Source: Saccharomyces uvarum
Lineage: Eukaryota > Ascomycota > Saccharomycetes > Saccharomycetales > Saccharomycetaceae
Direction: 5' to 3'
Assembly (NCBI GenBank): GCA_947243795.1
Contig: OX365943.1
Location: forward strand, 856,919-920,918
DNA: 64,000 bases
Positions 9,504-20,600 of the stretch are shown here, in pieces. The notes below the pieces were generated by a model that saw only the letters and a program-made list of their open reading frames with translations, did not search any database and was not told where the DNA came from. The position numbers and the translations under genes are program-made. The first letter of the stretch is position 1. Each line of letters starts with the position of its first letter.

Positions 9504-11474
9504 TTACTTATATACTACCTGGTTTTTCGTTTTGGGTTTTTTCTTCATATTACCATTCTGAGTACGTACTCTTGATATTGATAAGTTTTCCAGATTGTCC
9601 ATTGTCTTGGACAATTGTCCTACTAATTCTCTGTTCAAATCATTTTCAAGCTTTATCTCCCTTTTTAAAAGGGCAACCTTCTCCCTCAGTTCTTCCCTAA
9701 TGGTCTCAGTATCTCCAAGTTTTGATTTCAATTCATTTTCTAATTCTCTTCTCTTATCGCCAAGCTTGCTTGTCTCTTCGTCATTTTCTCTTATAGCAGC
9801 GCCTGCTCTTTTGATTTCTTGTTCCATATATTCCCTTTCAGTATCTTTTGATTTGTTTATTCTTTCTTCCTTCTCGATCTCATCTTGCAAATTAATAGTT
9901 TTAATGAATAATTCTTCTAATTTGGCGAATCTTTCGCCCTGAGTCGCCAAATTTTTCTTCAAAAATTCAATTTCCTTCTCCAATGTTTCAATTTGGGATA
10001 ACTTAGAACTGCTTCCAATTTCTAGTTCGTGGGACTTGTTCAAGTTTTCACTATTCGTTCGTAGTGCCTCATCATGTTCTTCAACAATTTTTTCATCTTT
10101 GTTCAACAAGGATTGTAAATGATCATTTTGTAAATCATTTAGACACGAGTAATCGTTAAGCTCTTGTTTTTGCAAGGAAATATCCATGTATATTTCCCCC
10201 ATTGACTGGATCAATTTATGTGTTATAATTCCACTTGATAAATGATAATTTACACCAGAAGAGTTATCAGCAGTTGTGATACCTGTTAATTGAGTCATAT
10301 CTTGTTTTAGTGGATTTGTGTAATAATCATTCTTCAATCTTTTGGTGGAATAGAAACATGGAGCGTCAGTATCCTCGATTCCGACAGCGTTGGGCGATGA
10401 TAGTTTATTAGGCCCATAACGCCCTCTTTTTTTCGAATAGTTAGCAAAGGCGTCTTCTAATTGGTCATCTGATTTTTTGAAATGAACTTCTGTTAACAAA
10501 GACCTCTCTACATCCATCGAGGTGTATTGCTTTAATGGGTAAATATCCGGTAAGGGCCACGGTACCGTTGGGGTTTCTAGCCAGTCTACCAAATAATGTA
10601 ATTTTTGTGAATAAATAGGTCTCAAATCTGGTGGTAGCGTACCTAAACGGTCCCTCAGGATTACCATAGCTGCAGTGACGTTCTCTAAGTATTCTCTACT
10701 ATTCTTATCGAATTTTTTACCGAAAAATAAAGTACAGTGGTCAATCGAATTAATGGCTACTAACCTAACAATTGGTGCGTATTTTTCAAAACCTTTCTTC
10801 TCTCTCTTATATTGTAGTATGTATTGAATATCCTTATGAGTCGTGTCCACTGTGGTGTCTAAACAGATCAGCATGTCGAACCGAGCCTTAGATTTTATCG
10901 GATGCTGTACTAAGTTCAAACCTTCAGAAGGAAATAAATGAACAGTACATGAGAAATCATTAGGCTTCTGCTTTGACTTAATGGAATGACCGTCATATCT
11001 TTTAATATGTACCTTGTTCCCCAGTAGTAAAGCCTCTAACAAGTCCATTGTTCTTCCTGGCCTGCAGACAATGGCCGTTTCGGTTTCATATTCTTGAACA
11101 AGGTTTATAAGGTCTCTCAAAACATTGAACTTTCCACCATTCTCTGCCAGATGTGCAGGAACATCTCTAGTGATCAATGATTTAGGCATATAATGGTCTA
11201 TCAATAAGTACGGATGGGTTGCTACCAATGAACCGTTTAGACACATAGTCCGCATAGACTCGAGGATGACATCCTCTTTATAATGCGACGTTTCAAAATA
11301 TCTCAAAATATCAGAATAGTGCAGTGACACTATCTGATCCGTAAGTTCCTTTTGGTAAAGCGACATTGTAGTTGGTAGCCAATAATCACCGGATGTGTTG
11401 CCTGAGATGCCCAAAGTAGTGCCATCGACAATTGTGGGTATTGGTTTCGTATCCAAAATACGTAGTAAATCCAT
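9504..11474 (-). CDS. HDA3: HDA3, non-catalytic subunit of the HDA1 histone deacetylase complex
   Basis: 656 aa (655 in S. cerevisiae). Hda3 pairs with Hda2 and is required for activity of the class II deacetylase Hda1, which acts on H3 and H2B at repressed promoters. The N-terminal half (about 1-330) has the family's helicase-like fold without helicase motifs and binds DNA; blocks such as LHYSDILRYFETSHYKED and ICLDTTVDTTHKDIQYI match. After a Ser/Asn-rich link, the C-terminal third (about 455-640) is a long charged heptad coiled coil (for example ETLEKEIEFLKKNL) that mediates complex assembly. It ends in a Lys-rich tail. The start is the ATG at 11472-11474, with a T-rich leader upstream. 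Confidence 0.97.
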   Translation of the reverse strand: MDLLRILDTKPIPTIVDGTTLGISGNTSGDYWLPTTMSLYQKELTDQIVSLHYSDILRYFETSHYKEDVILESMRTMCLNGSLVATHPYLLIDHYMPKSLITRDVPAHLAENGGKFNVLRDLINLVQEYETETAIVCRPGRTMDLLEALLLGNKVHIKRYDGHSIKSKQKPNDFSCTVHLFPSEGLNLVQHPIKSKARFDMLICLDTTVDTTHKDIQYILQYKREKKGFEKYAPIVRLVAINSIDHCTLFFGKKFDKNSREYLENVTAAMVILRDRLGTLPPDLRPIYSQKLHYLVDWLETPTVPWPLPDIYPLKQYTSMDVERSLLTEVHFKKSDDQLEDAFANYSKKRGRYGPNKLSSPNAVGIEDTDAPCFYSTKRLKNDYYTNPLKQDMTQLTGITTADNSSGVNYHLSSGIITHKLIQSMGEIYMDISLQKQELNDYSCLNDLQNDHLQSLLNKDEKIVEEHDEALRTNSENLNKSHELEIGSSSKLSQIETLEKEIEFLKKNLATQGERFAKLEELFIKTINLQDEIEKEERINKSKDTEREYMEQEIKRAGAAIRENDEETSKLGDKRRELENELKSKLGDTETIREELREKVALLKREIKLENDLNRELVGQLSKTMDNLENLSISRVRTQNGNMKKKPKTKNQVVYK

Positions 11475-11698
11475 ACTAAAGGTGTCTGGTTGGTCTTGTT
11501 AACTTTTGTTCTTAGTTTTTTTTATATTGCCAAAGTTTTTATTTCTCTATTGTATATAATTGAAACTTTGGAAAATCTCGGTGTTATGGTTACTCAAACA
11601 ACACTATTTATTTTTCAATTTTAGCTCTAAGTTATCAAATCCAAACAGAAGAAAAGCTAATTGGGTAAGCTAAGCTAGTAACTGCAACCACGAGAAGT

Positions 11699-12736
11699 AT
11701 GACTGAAGGAAAATTGAGTGAGGATGAAATTGCGTTGTACGATAGACAGATTCGTCTATGGGGAATGGCAGCACAAGCCAATATGAGATCAGCAAGAGTA
11801 TTGCTAATCAACCTTGGAGCCATTGGCTCCGAAATTACCAAGAGTATTGTCCTTAGCGGAATAGGACATTTGACAGTATTGGATGGCCACAGAGTGACTG
11901 AAGAAGATTTGGGCTCTCAATTTTTTGTTGGCTCTGAAGATGTTGGCCAATGGAAATTAGATGCTGCCAAAGAAAGGATCCAAGACTTGAACCCTCGTGT
12001 GGAGTTAAAGTTTGACAAGCAGGTCTTACACGAGAAAGACGAAACTTTTTTCCAGCAATTCGATTTAGTTGTAGCCACAGAAATGAAGGCTGATGAGGCA
12101 ATCAAAGTTAACAAGTTAACCCGAAAATTAAACATTCCGTTATATGTTACCGGTTCTAACGGACTATTTGCGTATGTTTTTATTGATTTGATCGAATTCG
12201 TCTCAGAGGATGACAAATTACAAAGCATAAGGCCTACTGTCGTTGGTCCTGTTTCAAGTAATCGAAGTATCATTGAAATTACCACCAGGAAAGATGAAGA
12301 AGATGAAACAAAAAGTTATGAACGTATAAAGACCAAGAATAGCTACAAGTCTTTGGAAGAAGTACTACGTACAGCGACATTGAAAGAAAAATTGACACGA
12401 AGACAGCTAAAAAGGGTCACCAGTATTTTGCCATTAACGCTGACATTGTTGCAACAGGAACTCAATGAGGGGAGCGAGACGATAGGGTTTGAACTACTGA
12501 ACCAAGAAGCGGCTGTATGGTGTGGGAAACTGGGTGCCCCTGTGGCAATATTGAATGACGATTATACGCAACAAATCATCAATCAAAGATATATTGAATT
12601 TGCTCCAGTTGCAGCTATTATAGGGGGAACCGTCGCACAAGATGTCATTAATATCTTGGGTAAAAGATTGTCTCCACTGAATAATTTCATTGTGTTTGAT
12701 GGCATTACTTTAGATATGCCAATTTTTGAATTCTGA
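11699..12736 (+). CDS. AOS1: AOS1, SUMO-activating enzyme E1 subunit
   Basis: 345 aa (347 in S. cerevisiae). Aos1 corresponds to the N-terminal half of ubiquitin E1 and forms the SUMO (Smt3) E1 with Uba2; the ATP-using catalytic cysteine is in Uba2. The ThiF/E1 signature is clear at the start: LYDRQIRLWGMAAQANM (about 14-30), followed by the Rossmann turn LLINLGAIGSEITKSIVLSG, the DGHRVTEEDLGSQFF loop, and the C-terminal crossover ending in NNFIVFDGITLDMPIFEF. It is divergent from HDA3, with 224 bp between the starts. The start is the ATG opening MTEGKLSEDEIALYDRQ. Confidence 0.97.
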   Translation: MTEGKLSEDEIALYDRQIRLWGMAAQANMRSARVLLINLGAIGSEITKSIVLSGIGHLTVLDGHRVTEEDLGSQFFVGSEDVGQWKLDAAKERIQDLNPRVELKFDKQVLHEKDETFFQQFDLVVATEMKADEAIKVNKLTRKLNIPLYVTGSNGLFAYVFIDLIEFVSEDDKLQSIRPTVVGPVSSNRSIIEITTRKDEEDETKSYERIKTKNSYKSLEEVLRTATLKEKLTRRQLKRVTSILPLTLTLLQQELNEGSETIGFELLNQEAAVWCGKLGAPVAILNDDYTQQIINQRYIEFAPVAAIIGGTVAQDVINILGKRLSPLNNFIVFDGITLDMPIFEF

Positions 12737-13028
12737 TGGTATATATGTCTTAATGTATCTCAGCGGCAGATAAGGAGAAAAAGAAATCAGTCGGTGAAGC
12801 ATTATAGTCATATGTAAAGATAATAATAATAATGATAATAAAAGGTAGGAGAAAAATAGATACAGATATTTGTAGTAAAGAGAACACATGTTACAAAAAA
12901 CAAAAGAAAAAACATTACGTAATTTCTATTTCTTCTTATTCAGGTCCAAAAGAAAATTCATGTGCCAGTGGACTGGGCAAGCCTTCTTGTAGTATACAAA
13001 AAGCCCGATAATAACAAAGAAATAATCT
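12737..13028. other. AOS1-SEC23 convergent 3' region
   Basis: Between two convergent stops. A/T-rich with a TAA/TGA trinucleotide run near 12822-12840 and A-rich tracts near 12895-12915, as is usual for yeast 3' ends. No coding sequence or structured RNA was seen. Confidence 0.6.
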
Positions 13029-15335
13029 CTATGCTTGACCAGAGACAGCGACTTGTTGTAAGTGAGTCATGAAGTTTTGTAACGATACATCATCGGTCAG
13101 GACAATTGTGGACCCACCGCGGGCCATATCTTGATAGTTATCGGATGGATTCAATTTAGATAGTAAGAATCTTGCTTGAGAACCACCGGCTTCGGTGTCA
13201 ATGAACCTTGGTAGTGGGAATCTATCTACTAGTAATTCTGCGGCTTCTAGTTTTGGTTCTTCTAGAAGGGCTTTGAAATCGGCATATTGTGGATCGTCTT
13301 GGTAACCAGCCTTTCTCCACTGAGCGATTTGCTCACCATGGTATATTAAGATAAAGAAGAAAGTGTCTAATAACAGAATGGTGTTTGGTTTGACGGAGAT
13401 AGAATCTAGCAAGACAGGTTGTGGGTCGTCCTCCATCGAGAAAGAGGTCAAAGTGGGTTGGATCATGATTAAAGAATTAGTCGTGTCCTCTCTTGTGAAA
13501 ATATGTCTATAAAATGCAGTTTCATCGGGGGAATTATTAAAGACACTTAAGAACTGGGACCTTCTCAAATAGTAGGTGAATTGAGGATATAACGAAAAAT
13601 TTGGAGCCAGTCTGAAGGATTGAGGGTCGTCCTTGTTGTAGTCAGCATACTTTTGACACAGCTTGATCAAAGTTCTGTCCAACCATCTAATAACATCAGC
13701 TCCGTCATCGGTCTCCGCCTTGTGGACGGCAATACGTGCCATCAACACAGCCGCGGCTTCTTGATCAAAGGAAGCTGCGATAGCAGGGGTACCGAAGGGT
13801 AGGAGTTGGTTTGCCACGGTGGTGACTCTGATACGGTTGGTACCAGAAGAGTGCTGGTAAGAGGTGATGAACTGAGTGTATGCTAGATGAGGTCTGTCTG
13901 CAGAACCAGGGGCAGACATGATTGGGTTGGAATTAGCCGCGGTGTTGGCGATATCGAAGAAAATTGCATACGAATGGTAGGGGGACAGGGCAGCCATTTT
14001 CCAAGTGGAAGTCGCACCGATACCAATTTCGGATTCGCTGATATTGTTGGCGTCTGTCTTCTTTATAGCGGAGGCATGACCAATCAAGCCTTGGATTTTC
14101 AAGTCTTTGCTTGTCTTGACAGCCAGATTACCGTTGAAAGCCATTTTCAAATACCCTTCTTCATCCTTGGCAAACAGTCTTAGGTAGGACTGCTTGAAGA
14201 TCGCGGTGGAGAAGGAATCGGTCAACAATAACACACCACCGGTGGAGTCGGTCAACTGTTTCATTTCGGACATACCGATTTGATCGTAACAGCCGGCAAA
14301 GATGTCGACGGTGTGGCCGTTGGTGGCGACCCTCTGGGCGACTTGGTTGTAGTACTTGCAGGCCTTCTTGTAGTGTTGAGCGCGGTCCGAGTCGATGTCG
14401 TGGTGAGATCTCAAGGGATCTTTCAACTCCGAATTGACAATCAACCCTGGGGCCACGGTGCCTGGGCCAGCAGCGAAAAGAATGATTCTGGCAGGAATGT
14501 TCTTGTAGCAGCCTTGTAGAAGCAAAGAGGCGATGTTCAAAGCGGACCCGGAGGCTCTTAGTGGTCTGTGGCCTGCGGGCACGGACCATTGGTCCGGAGA
14601 CAGGTTTTCGAGCAGTTGGTTCAACTTGAACTCGACTTGCTCTAGGGGCAGGAAGAACCTGTTCAAGGAGAACGGCGTGACCTTGTTTATGCTGTTCGGT
14701 AGATGCGATTGAGCACCGCCGGGGCCTGTGGGCTTCTGGCCCGTCAACATCTCGGTCAACGCCTCAAGCTGGTACTCTCTGTCGCCTCTGAACACGTTGC
14801 ACCTGTCAATGGTCTCGCTGGACAGGTCGTGCAGCTGGACTACGTTGCCGTACGTGATCAGCCCGATGAGGGCGTTGGGGGGCAACAGTGACAGCGAGGT
14901 GATGATAGACTCCTTAAGCGAGTCCAGGTTCTCCGTCTCGGAGGTCAGGTCCACGACGAAGAAGAAGATGGGGGGCACGGTGACGGGCTTGTTGGTGACG
15001 TACTCAATGGTGGTCGACTGCAACTCCAATGGCATGTTTTCCTGCGACAGGTTGGTGTACTGCGGAGGCAAGTGGTTCCTGGAGTTACAGATGGGACAGC
15101 TCCAGGACGAGTTGCGTGGGTCGATCACACAGTACGGGTTCAGAATCGACTTACAGTGTGGGCCGGAACACACGACCGGGTTGTATGGGGCGACGTTCAA
15201 TTCGTCGAACTCCTTCAAGGGAGTGTACAGGCAGCCGACGGGGACGACGTTGCTGTTGGCGTCGCTTCTGGTCGAGGGAAACACGTTCCAGGTGAAACGG
15301 ACCCCGTTGATGTCTTCATTGGTCTCGAAGTCCAT
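13029..15335 (-). CDS. SEC23: SEC23, COPII coat GTPase-activating subunit
   Basis: 768 aa, the S. cerevisiae length, started at the ATG at 15333-15335 ([14 protein letters not shown]). An in-frame upstream extension of 20 codons does not fit the family. Sec23 forms the inner COPII coat with Sec24 and is the GAP for Sar1 on ER exit vesicles. Seen in order: beta-barrel N-terminus; zinc finger with Cys56, Cys61, Cys80 and Cys83; von Willebrand-like trunk beginning [13 protein letters not shown]; helical domain; and gelsolin-like domain with the block [14 protein letters not shown], which holds the arginine finger. The protein is almost invariant with respect to S. cerevisiae. Base composition is odd: the 5' half (above about 14.2 kb) is GC-rich, the 3' half is ordinary. 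It is divergent from SMX3. Confidence 0.98.
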
Positions 15336-15802
15336 GGCTAGAAAAGAGGCGGGTGGGTTTGGTGCTGACTTCAGGTAATTGCGTGTCTTGCTCAACCTGG
15401 GAAGATCACAACAACTATCTGTGTGTTTTTTTTTTTCAAACGTGTTTTTCTTTTATTCTTGCTGGAACTTTCCTCCTGTGGAGGAACAAACGAGAGGGCG
15501 CGCCTGCCGTCACGAGTGATAAAGGACCATCTGACACTAATAACAGCGATAGACTCACCCACCACAGTCCAGCGAGCCACTGCCCATGGGCCAGCACCCA
15601 CCTTGCCAGTCATTGACATGCCCCAGGGGTGCACAGTGGCCAAAAACCGTTGCGAGGCCAGATCGCGCCGGCCGGGTGACGCCTTCTCACACCGCAGTTT
15701 TCGCCCAACGGCTTATAAGCAAGCAGAAAGAGAAAGCAGAGCAAACTACGAGCAAGAACACTTGGCACCACAGCACAGCACAGCACAGCACAGCATAGAA
15801 CG
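15336..15802. promoter_or_regulatory. SEC23-SMX3 divergent promoter
   Basis: 467 bp serving two divergent genes. A T-tract (15426-15438) lies on the SEC23 side, and a GC-rich central part spans about 15490-15680. A near-match to the Abf1 consensus RTCAYTNNNNACGW is seen on the minus strand at about 15508-15520 (ATCACT-N4-ACG followed by G instead of A/T). Next to the SMX3 start is a pentanucleotide run (CAGCA)5 at 15771-15795. Factor binding is inferred only. Confidence 0.4.
15771..15795 (+). repeat. (CAGCA)5 microsatellite in the SMX3 leader
   Basis: Five consecutive CAGCA units end 7 bp before the SMX3 ATG at 15803. It is a simple repeat lying in what must be the 5' UTR or core promoter. 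No coding role. Confidence 0.85.
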
Positions 15803-16063
15803 ATGAGCGAGGCCAGTGACAGCAACGTGATGCAGCCGGTGAACCCGAAACCGTTCCTCAAGGGCCTGGTCAACCACCGCGTGGGCGTCAAGCTCAAGTT
15901 CAACAACACCGAGTACCGGGGCACGCTCGTGTCTACGGACAACTACTTCAACCTGCAACTGGACGAGACCGAGGAGTTCGTCGCGGGCGTCTCGCACGGT
16001 GTCCTGGGCGAGATCTTCATCCGCTGCAACAACGTGCTCTACATCAGACAGCTGCCGAACTGA
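15803..16063 (+). CDS. SMX3: SMX3 (SmF), core snRNP protein
   Basis: 86 aa, the exact length of S. cerevisiae SmF. It is one of seven Sm proteins that form the ring on U1, U2, U4 and U5 snRNA. The Sm fold is complete: Sm1 motif about residues 25-60 ([20 protein letters not shown]...YFNLQL) and Sm2 motif about 68-82 ([17 protein letters not shown]). Codon use is extremely GC-rich (CTG, GTC, CGC and TAC frequent), unlike most of the window but like DPM1 just downstream. The start is the ATG after the CAGCA repeat; [19 protein letters not shown] fits the family. Confidence 0.97.
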   Translation: MSEASDSNVMQPVNPKPFLKGLVNHRVGVKLKFNNTEYRGTLVSTDNYFNLQLDETEEFVAGVSHGVLGEIFIRCNNVLYIRQLPN

Positions 16064-16075
16064 GACGACCACAGG

Positions 16076-16099
16076 CTCTCCCTCTCTCTCTCTCTCTCT
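16076..16099 (+). repeat. CT microsatellite downstream of SMX3
   Basis: A run of CT dinucleotides with one extra C, directly after the SMX3 stop, followed by TATACATACC and a T-rich stretch. It lies in the SMX3 3' region and the DPM1 upstream region. Confidence 0.85.
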
Positions 16100-16327
16100 A
16101 TACATACCACTACATATCTATCTCTACTGTAATACAATATCATTCTATAGCACCGCGCCGCGTATTAATTTTATTTTTATTTTTTTCTTTCCTACTCGTC
16201 GGGATTTCCCTCGCATGATAGCAAGAAAACAAAGGATTCGCAGTATTTGAAAAACTTTTCAGCGTTCTTACGTGTTCTTAACCATGCATAAGCAGCCCCA
16301 CCGCAACGCTACCAGCACACCACGCAA

Positions 16328-17131
16328 ATGAGCATTGAGTACTCCGTTATCGTCCCCGCCTACCACGAAAGGCTAAACATTAAGCCCCTAACCACCCGGC
16401 TGTTCGCCGGCCTGGGCCCCGAGATGGCCAAGAAGACCGAGTTGATCTTCGTCGACGACAACTCGCAGGACGGCTCCGTCGAGGAGGTCGACGGCCTGGC
16501 CCACAAGGGCTACAACGTGCGCATCATCGTCAGAACCACCGAGCGCGGCCTGTCCTCCGCCGTGCTCAGGGGCTTCCACGAGGCCCAGGGCCAGTACCTC
16601 GTCTGCATGGACGCGGACCTGCAGCACCCACCAGAGAGCGTCCCTGACCTGTTCCGCTCGCTACACGACCACGCCTTCACCCTGGGAACCAGGTACGCTC
16701 CCGGCGTCGGCATCGACAAGGACTGGCCGCTGTACAGACGCGTCATCTCCTCCACCGCCAGAATGATGGCCAGACCCCTGACCGTGGCCTCCGACCCCAT
16801 GAGCGGGTTCTTTGGCCTGCAGAAGAAGTACCTGGAGAACTGCAACCCACGCGACATCAACTCGCAGGGCTTTAAGATCGCGCTCGAGCTGCTCGCCAAG
16901 CTTCCTTTGCCAAGAGACCCCAGACTGGCCATCGGCGAGGTGCCCTTCACTTTCGGCGTGAGAACCGAGGGAGAGTCCAAACTCTCGGGCAAAGTCATCG
17001 TCCAGTACTTGCAGCAGCTCAAGGAGCTTTACGTCTTCAAGTTCGGCGCCAACAACCTCATCCTCTTTATCGCCTTCTGGTCCATCCTGTTTTTCTACGT
17101 GTGCTACCAGCTGTTCCATCTGGTCTTTTGA
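16328..17131 (+). CDS. DPM1: DPM1, dolichol-phosphate mannose synthase
   Basis: 267 aa, identical in length to S. cerevisiae Dpm1. It transfers mannose from GDP-mannose to dolichyl phosphate on the ER face; Dol-P-Man feeds N-glycosylation, O-mannosylation and GPI synthesis. GT2 glycosyltransferase fold: N-terminal SVIVPAYHE nucleotide-binding strand, FVDDNSQDGS, and the catalytic D-x-D in MDADLQHPP (Asp95, Asp97). One C-terminal membrane anchor (about 240-262, ILFIAFWSILFFYVCYQLF) is the yeast single-subunit form. The gene has strikingly high GC at third positions; one 60-base line (16381-16440) counts 40 G/C by hand. It is a tandem neighbour of SMX3 and GDB1. Confidence 0.98.
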   Translation: MSIEYSVIVPAYHERLNIKPLTTRLFAGLGPEMAKKTELIFVDDNSQDGSVEEVDGLAHKGYNVRIIVRTTERGLSSAVLRGFHEAQGQYLVCMDADLQHPPESVPDLFRSLHDHAFTLGTRYAPGVGIDKDWPLYRRVISSTARMMARPLTVASDPMSGFFGLQKKYLENCNPRDINSQGFKIALELLAKLPLPRDPRLAIGEVPFTFGVRTEGESKLSGKVIVQYLQQLKELYVFKFGANNLILFIAFWSILFFYVCYQLFHLVF

Positions 17132-17627
17132 AGCGAGTCGTAACGAATACATGTCCGCCCCTTTTCCTGTCTCTTCTATATGTCTGTACGTAGCTCTATT
17201 GCCTTCTTTTTTTTTAACAAACCCTTTTCTATCTATCACCTATTGTCTTCCGCCACGCCATCACTATTAACGCTTCCTGCGCCCTAGGGCTGGCGACCAA
17301 TTTGGCTAGGTCTCGGACCATTTACCCCACACGCCTGCTTTTTTCCCCACTCCCACATACAGGGCTTGACTATCCAACCCTAATGCATTGTATTTATGTG
17401 CGGCGCTACCATGCTAGCTTCTGCTTTTTTTTTTCCTTGTCACAGCAACCCCTTGAATTAACCAATTCTTCTCGAGACGCTGCTCCCTTAATCTAAGTAT
17501 CGTCCCCCCACGCTCCCGCCCCCCCCAGTTTCGTCGTGATTATATATACGAGGCACACAGTTAACAGACATATTCTCTAGCCCTCAGCAAATTCAACGTC
17601 ACAATCGCCTCCAGGAACCACTGCTTC
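17132..17627 (+). promoter_or_regulatory. GDB1 promoter with TATA box and a stress element
   Basis: 496 bp between DPM1 and GDB1. It has a TATATATA box at 17541-17548 (about 80 bp before the GDB1 ATG), a CCCCT stress-response element at 17449-17453 (Msn2/4 site on the minus strand), and C-rich runs at about 17506-17527. Glycogen genes are typically stress and diauxic induced through such elements in yeast, so the arrangement fits. It also contains the DPM1 3' end. Confidence 0.5.
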
Positions 17628-20600
17628 ATGAACAGAACTCTACTGCTACGTTTGACCGACACTGGTGAGCCCCTCACAAGCTGCTCTTATGGCAAGGGTG
17701 TCTTGACACTGCCCCCCATCCCGCTCCCCAAGGACGCTCCCAAGGACCAGCCGCTGTACACTGTCAGGCTGCTGATATCTGCGGGCTCTCCCGTCGCCAG
17801 AGATGGCCTGGTCTGGACGAATTGCCCACCAGATCACAAAACGCCCTTCAAAAGGGACAAGTTCTACAAGAAAATGGTCCACGCCAGCTTCCACAAGGAC
17901 GACTTCATCGGCCTGGACATCTACGCTCCGGGCTCGTACTGCTTCTATCTCTCTTTCAGAAACGACCGCGAACAGCTCGAAACAACTAGGAAATACTACT
18001 TTGTCGCTTTGCCCATTCTCCACGTGAACGACCAGTTCTTGCCCTTGAACTCCATTGCCATGCAAAGTGTCGTGTCCAAATGGCTGGGCTCTGACTGGGA
18101 ACCCATCCTGTCGAAGATCGCCGCCAAAAACTACAACATGGTGCATTTCACGCCTCTGCAGGAAAGAGGCGAGTCAAATTCGCCGTACTCAATATATGAC
18201 CAACTGCAGTTTGACCGGGGCCATTTCAAGTCCCCGGACGACGTCGCAGACCTGGTCCAGCACCTGCATCGCGACCTGAATATGCTTTCCTTGACAGATA
18301 TCGTGTTCAACCACACCGCAAACAACTCTCCTTGGCTGGTAGAGCACCCTGAAGCCGGGTATAACCATCTCACTGCCCCACATTTAATCAGCGCCATTGA
18401 GCTGGATCTAGAACTTCTCCACTTTAGCAACAACTTGAAGTCCTGGGGCTACCCGACCGAGCTGAACAGTATAGACGATCTTTTCAAAATCATGGACGGT
18501 ATCAAAGTGCACGTTCTAGGGTCGTTGAGACTTTGGGAATACTACGCACTTAACATCCAGGCAACCCTCCAAGACTTGAAGGACCACTGGGACGACGAAT
18601 CCAACGAGACCTACGAGTTCCCCGAAGACATTAAAGATGCCTCGTCAGACTTCGTGAAACTGGCCTCCTTTGTTAAGGATAACGTTACCGAACCCAATTT
18701 CGGCACACTGGGCAAAAGAAACTCAAACCAGGTCCATGTGGCTAAATTTATACAGTTGCTTAAGCTTATCAGCAATGGAGATAGCAACGCCATCGAACCC
18801 TCACTGGCCGTTGCTCAGAACATCTTGAACGAACTAAACTTGCCCCTGTATAAAGAATACGACGATGATGTCAGCGAGATTCTCGAACAACTGTTCAACC
18901 GAATTAAGTATTTAAGAATAGACGACAATGGGCCCAAGCAAGGCCCGGTCACTCCCAAGGTGCCCCTAACAGAACCTTACTTTACAAGGTTTAAGGGCAA
19001 AGACGGCACCGACTACGCCCTCGCTAACAACGGTTGGATATGGAACGGGAACCCATTAGTGGATTTTGCATCCCAGAATTCCAAGGCTTACTTACGTAGA
19101 GAGGTTATTGTCTGGGGGGACTGTGTCAAATTAAGATATGGCAAAGGCCCCGAAGATTCTCCCTACTTGTGGGAAAGAATGTCCAAATATATCGAAATGA
19201 ACGCCACAATATTTGATGGGTTTAGAATCGATAACTGTCATTCTACTCCATTACACGTTGGTGAATATTTCCTCGACCTGGCCAGAAAATACAACCCGAA
19301 TCTTTACGTCGTAGCTGAGCTGTTCTCCGGTTCCGAGACCCTTGATTGTTTGTTTGTCGAGAGACTCGGTATTTCTTCTTTAATCAGAGAAGCCATGCAA
19401 GCTTGGTCTGAAGAAGAACTATCCAGATTGATTCATAAGCATGGTGGCAGACCCATCGGCTCCTATAAGTTTATTCCGATGGACGATTTCTCGTATCCGG
19501 GGGATATCGATTTGGATGAAGAACATTGCTTTAATGATCCAAGCGATAACTCGTTAAAATGTGTTTCAGAAATCATCATTCCAAAAATTTTAACCGCCAC
19601 TCCGCCGCATGCCTTGTTTATGGACTGTACTCACGATAATGAGACTCCATTTGAAAAAAGAACAGTGGAAGATACTTTACCCAATGCTGCACTCGTGGCG
19701 CTTTGCTCCTCTGCCATAGGATCCGTTTATGGTTATGACGAAATTTTTCCGCATTTACTGAATTTAGTTACTGAGAAAAGACAGTATGATAGCTCCACCT
19801 CTACCGGTAGTTCTTCTGTAGGGATCACTAAGGTTAAGGCCACATTGAACTCAATCAGAACAAATATTGGTAAAAATGAATATGATATCGAAGATTCAGA
19901 AATGCATGTACACCACCAAGGACAATATATCACCTTTCATCGTATGGATGTTAAATCAGGAAAAGGTTGGTATTTAATCGCCAGAATGAAATTTTCCAAT
20001 AATGGCGATTCCAATGAGACTTTACCCCCTGTGGTACTGAACCAATCTCAGTGCTCTTTGAAATGTTCATATGCGTTGGAAAGAGTTGGTGATGAGGTTC
20101 CTGATGATGATAAAGTTATCCGAGGTATTTCCACGAAACTGAAAGAGCTTAAAGGTTTTGATATCTTTTATGACGATGTAAAGAAAATCTCCACGATCAA
20201 ATTACCCCACGAATTCCCTCAAGGTTCTATCGCCATTTTTGAAACTCAACAGAATGGCGTGGATGAGTCTTTAGATCATTTCATGAGATCAGGTGCCATA
20301 AGAGCGACTTCAAAATTGACTTTAGAATCCATAAATTCCATCCTGTACCGTAGCGAGCCCGAAGAATACGACGTTAGCGCTGGCGAAGGGGGTGCTTATG
20401 ATATTCCTGGTTTCGGTAAACCTGTTTATTGCGGACTGCAAGGTTGGGTCTCCGTCCTAAGGAAGCTTATGTTTTGTAATGATTTGGCTCATCCCTTGAG
20501 TGCAAATTTAAGAAATGGCCATTGGGCCTTAGATTATACTACAAGCAGGCTAAATTACTACAATGATGAAACAGGAATCGTTGAGGTGCAGAACTGGTTG

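Noticed and set aside
16661-17239. 192-codon antisense frame over DPM1
   Set aside because: GC-rich DNA has few stops on either strand; the sense strand is the conserved DPM1 gene.
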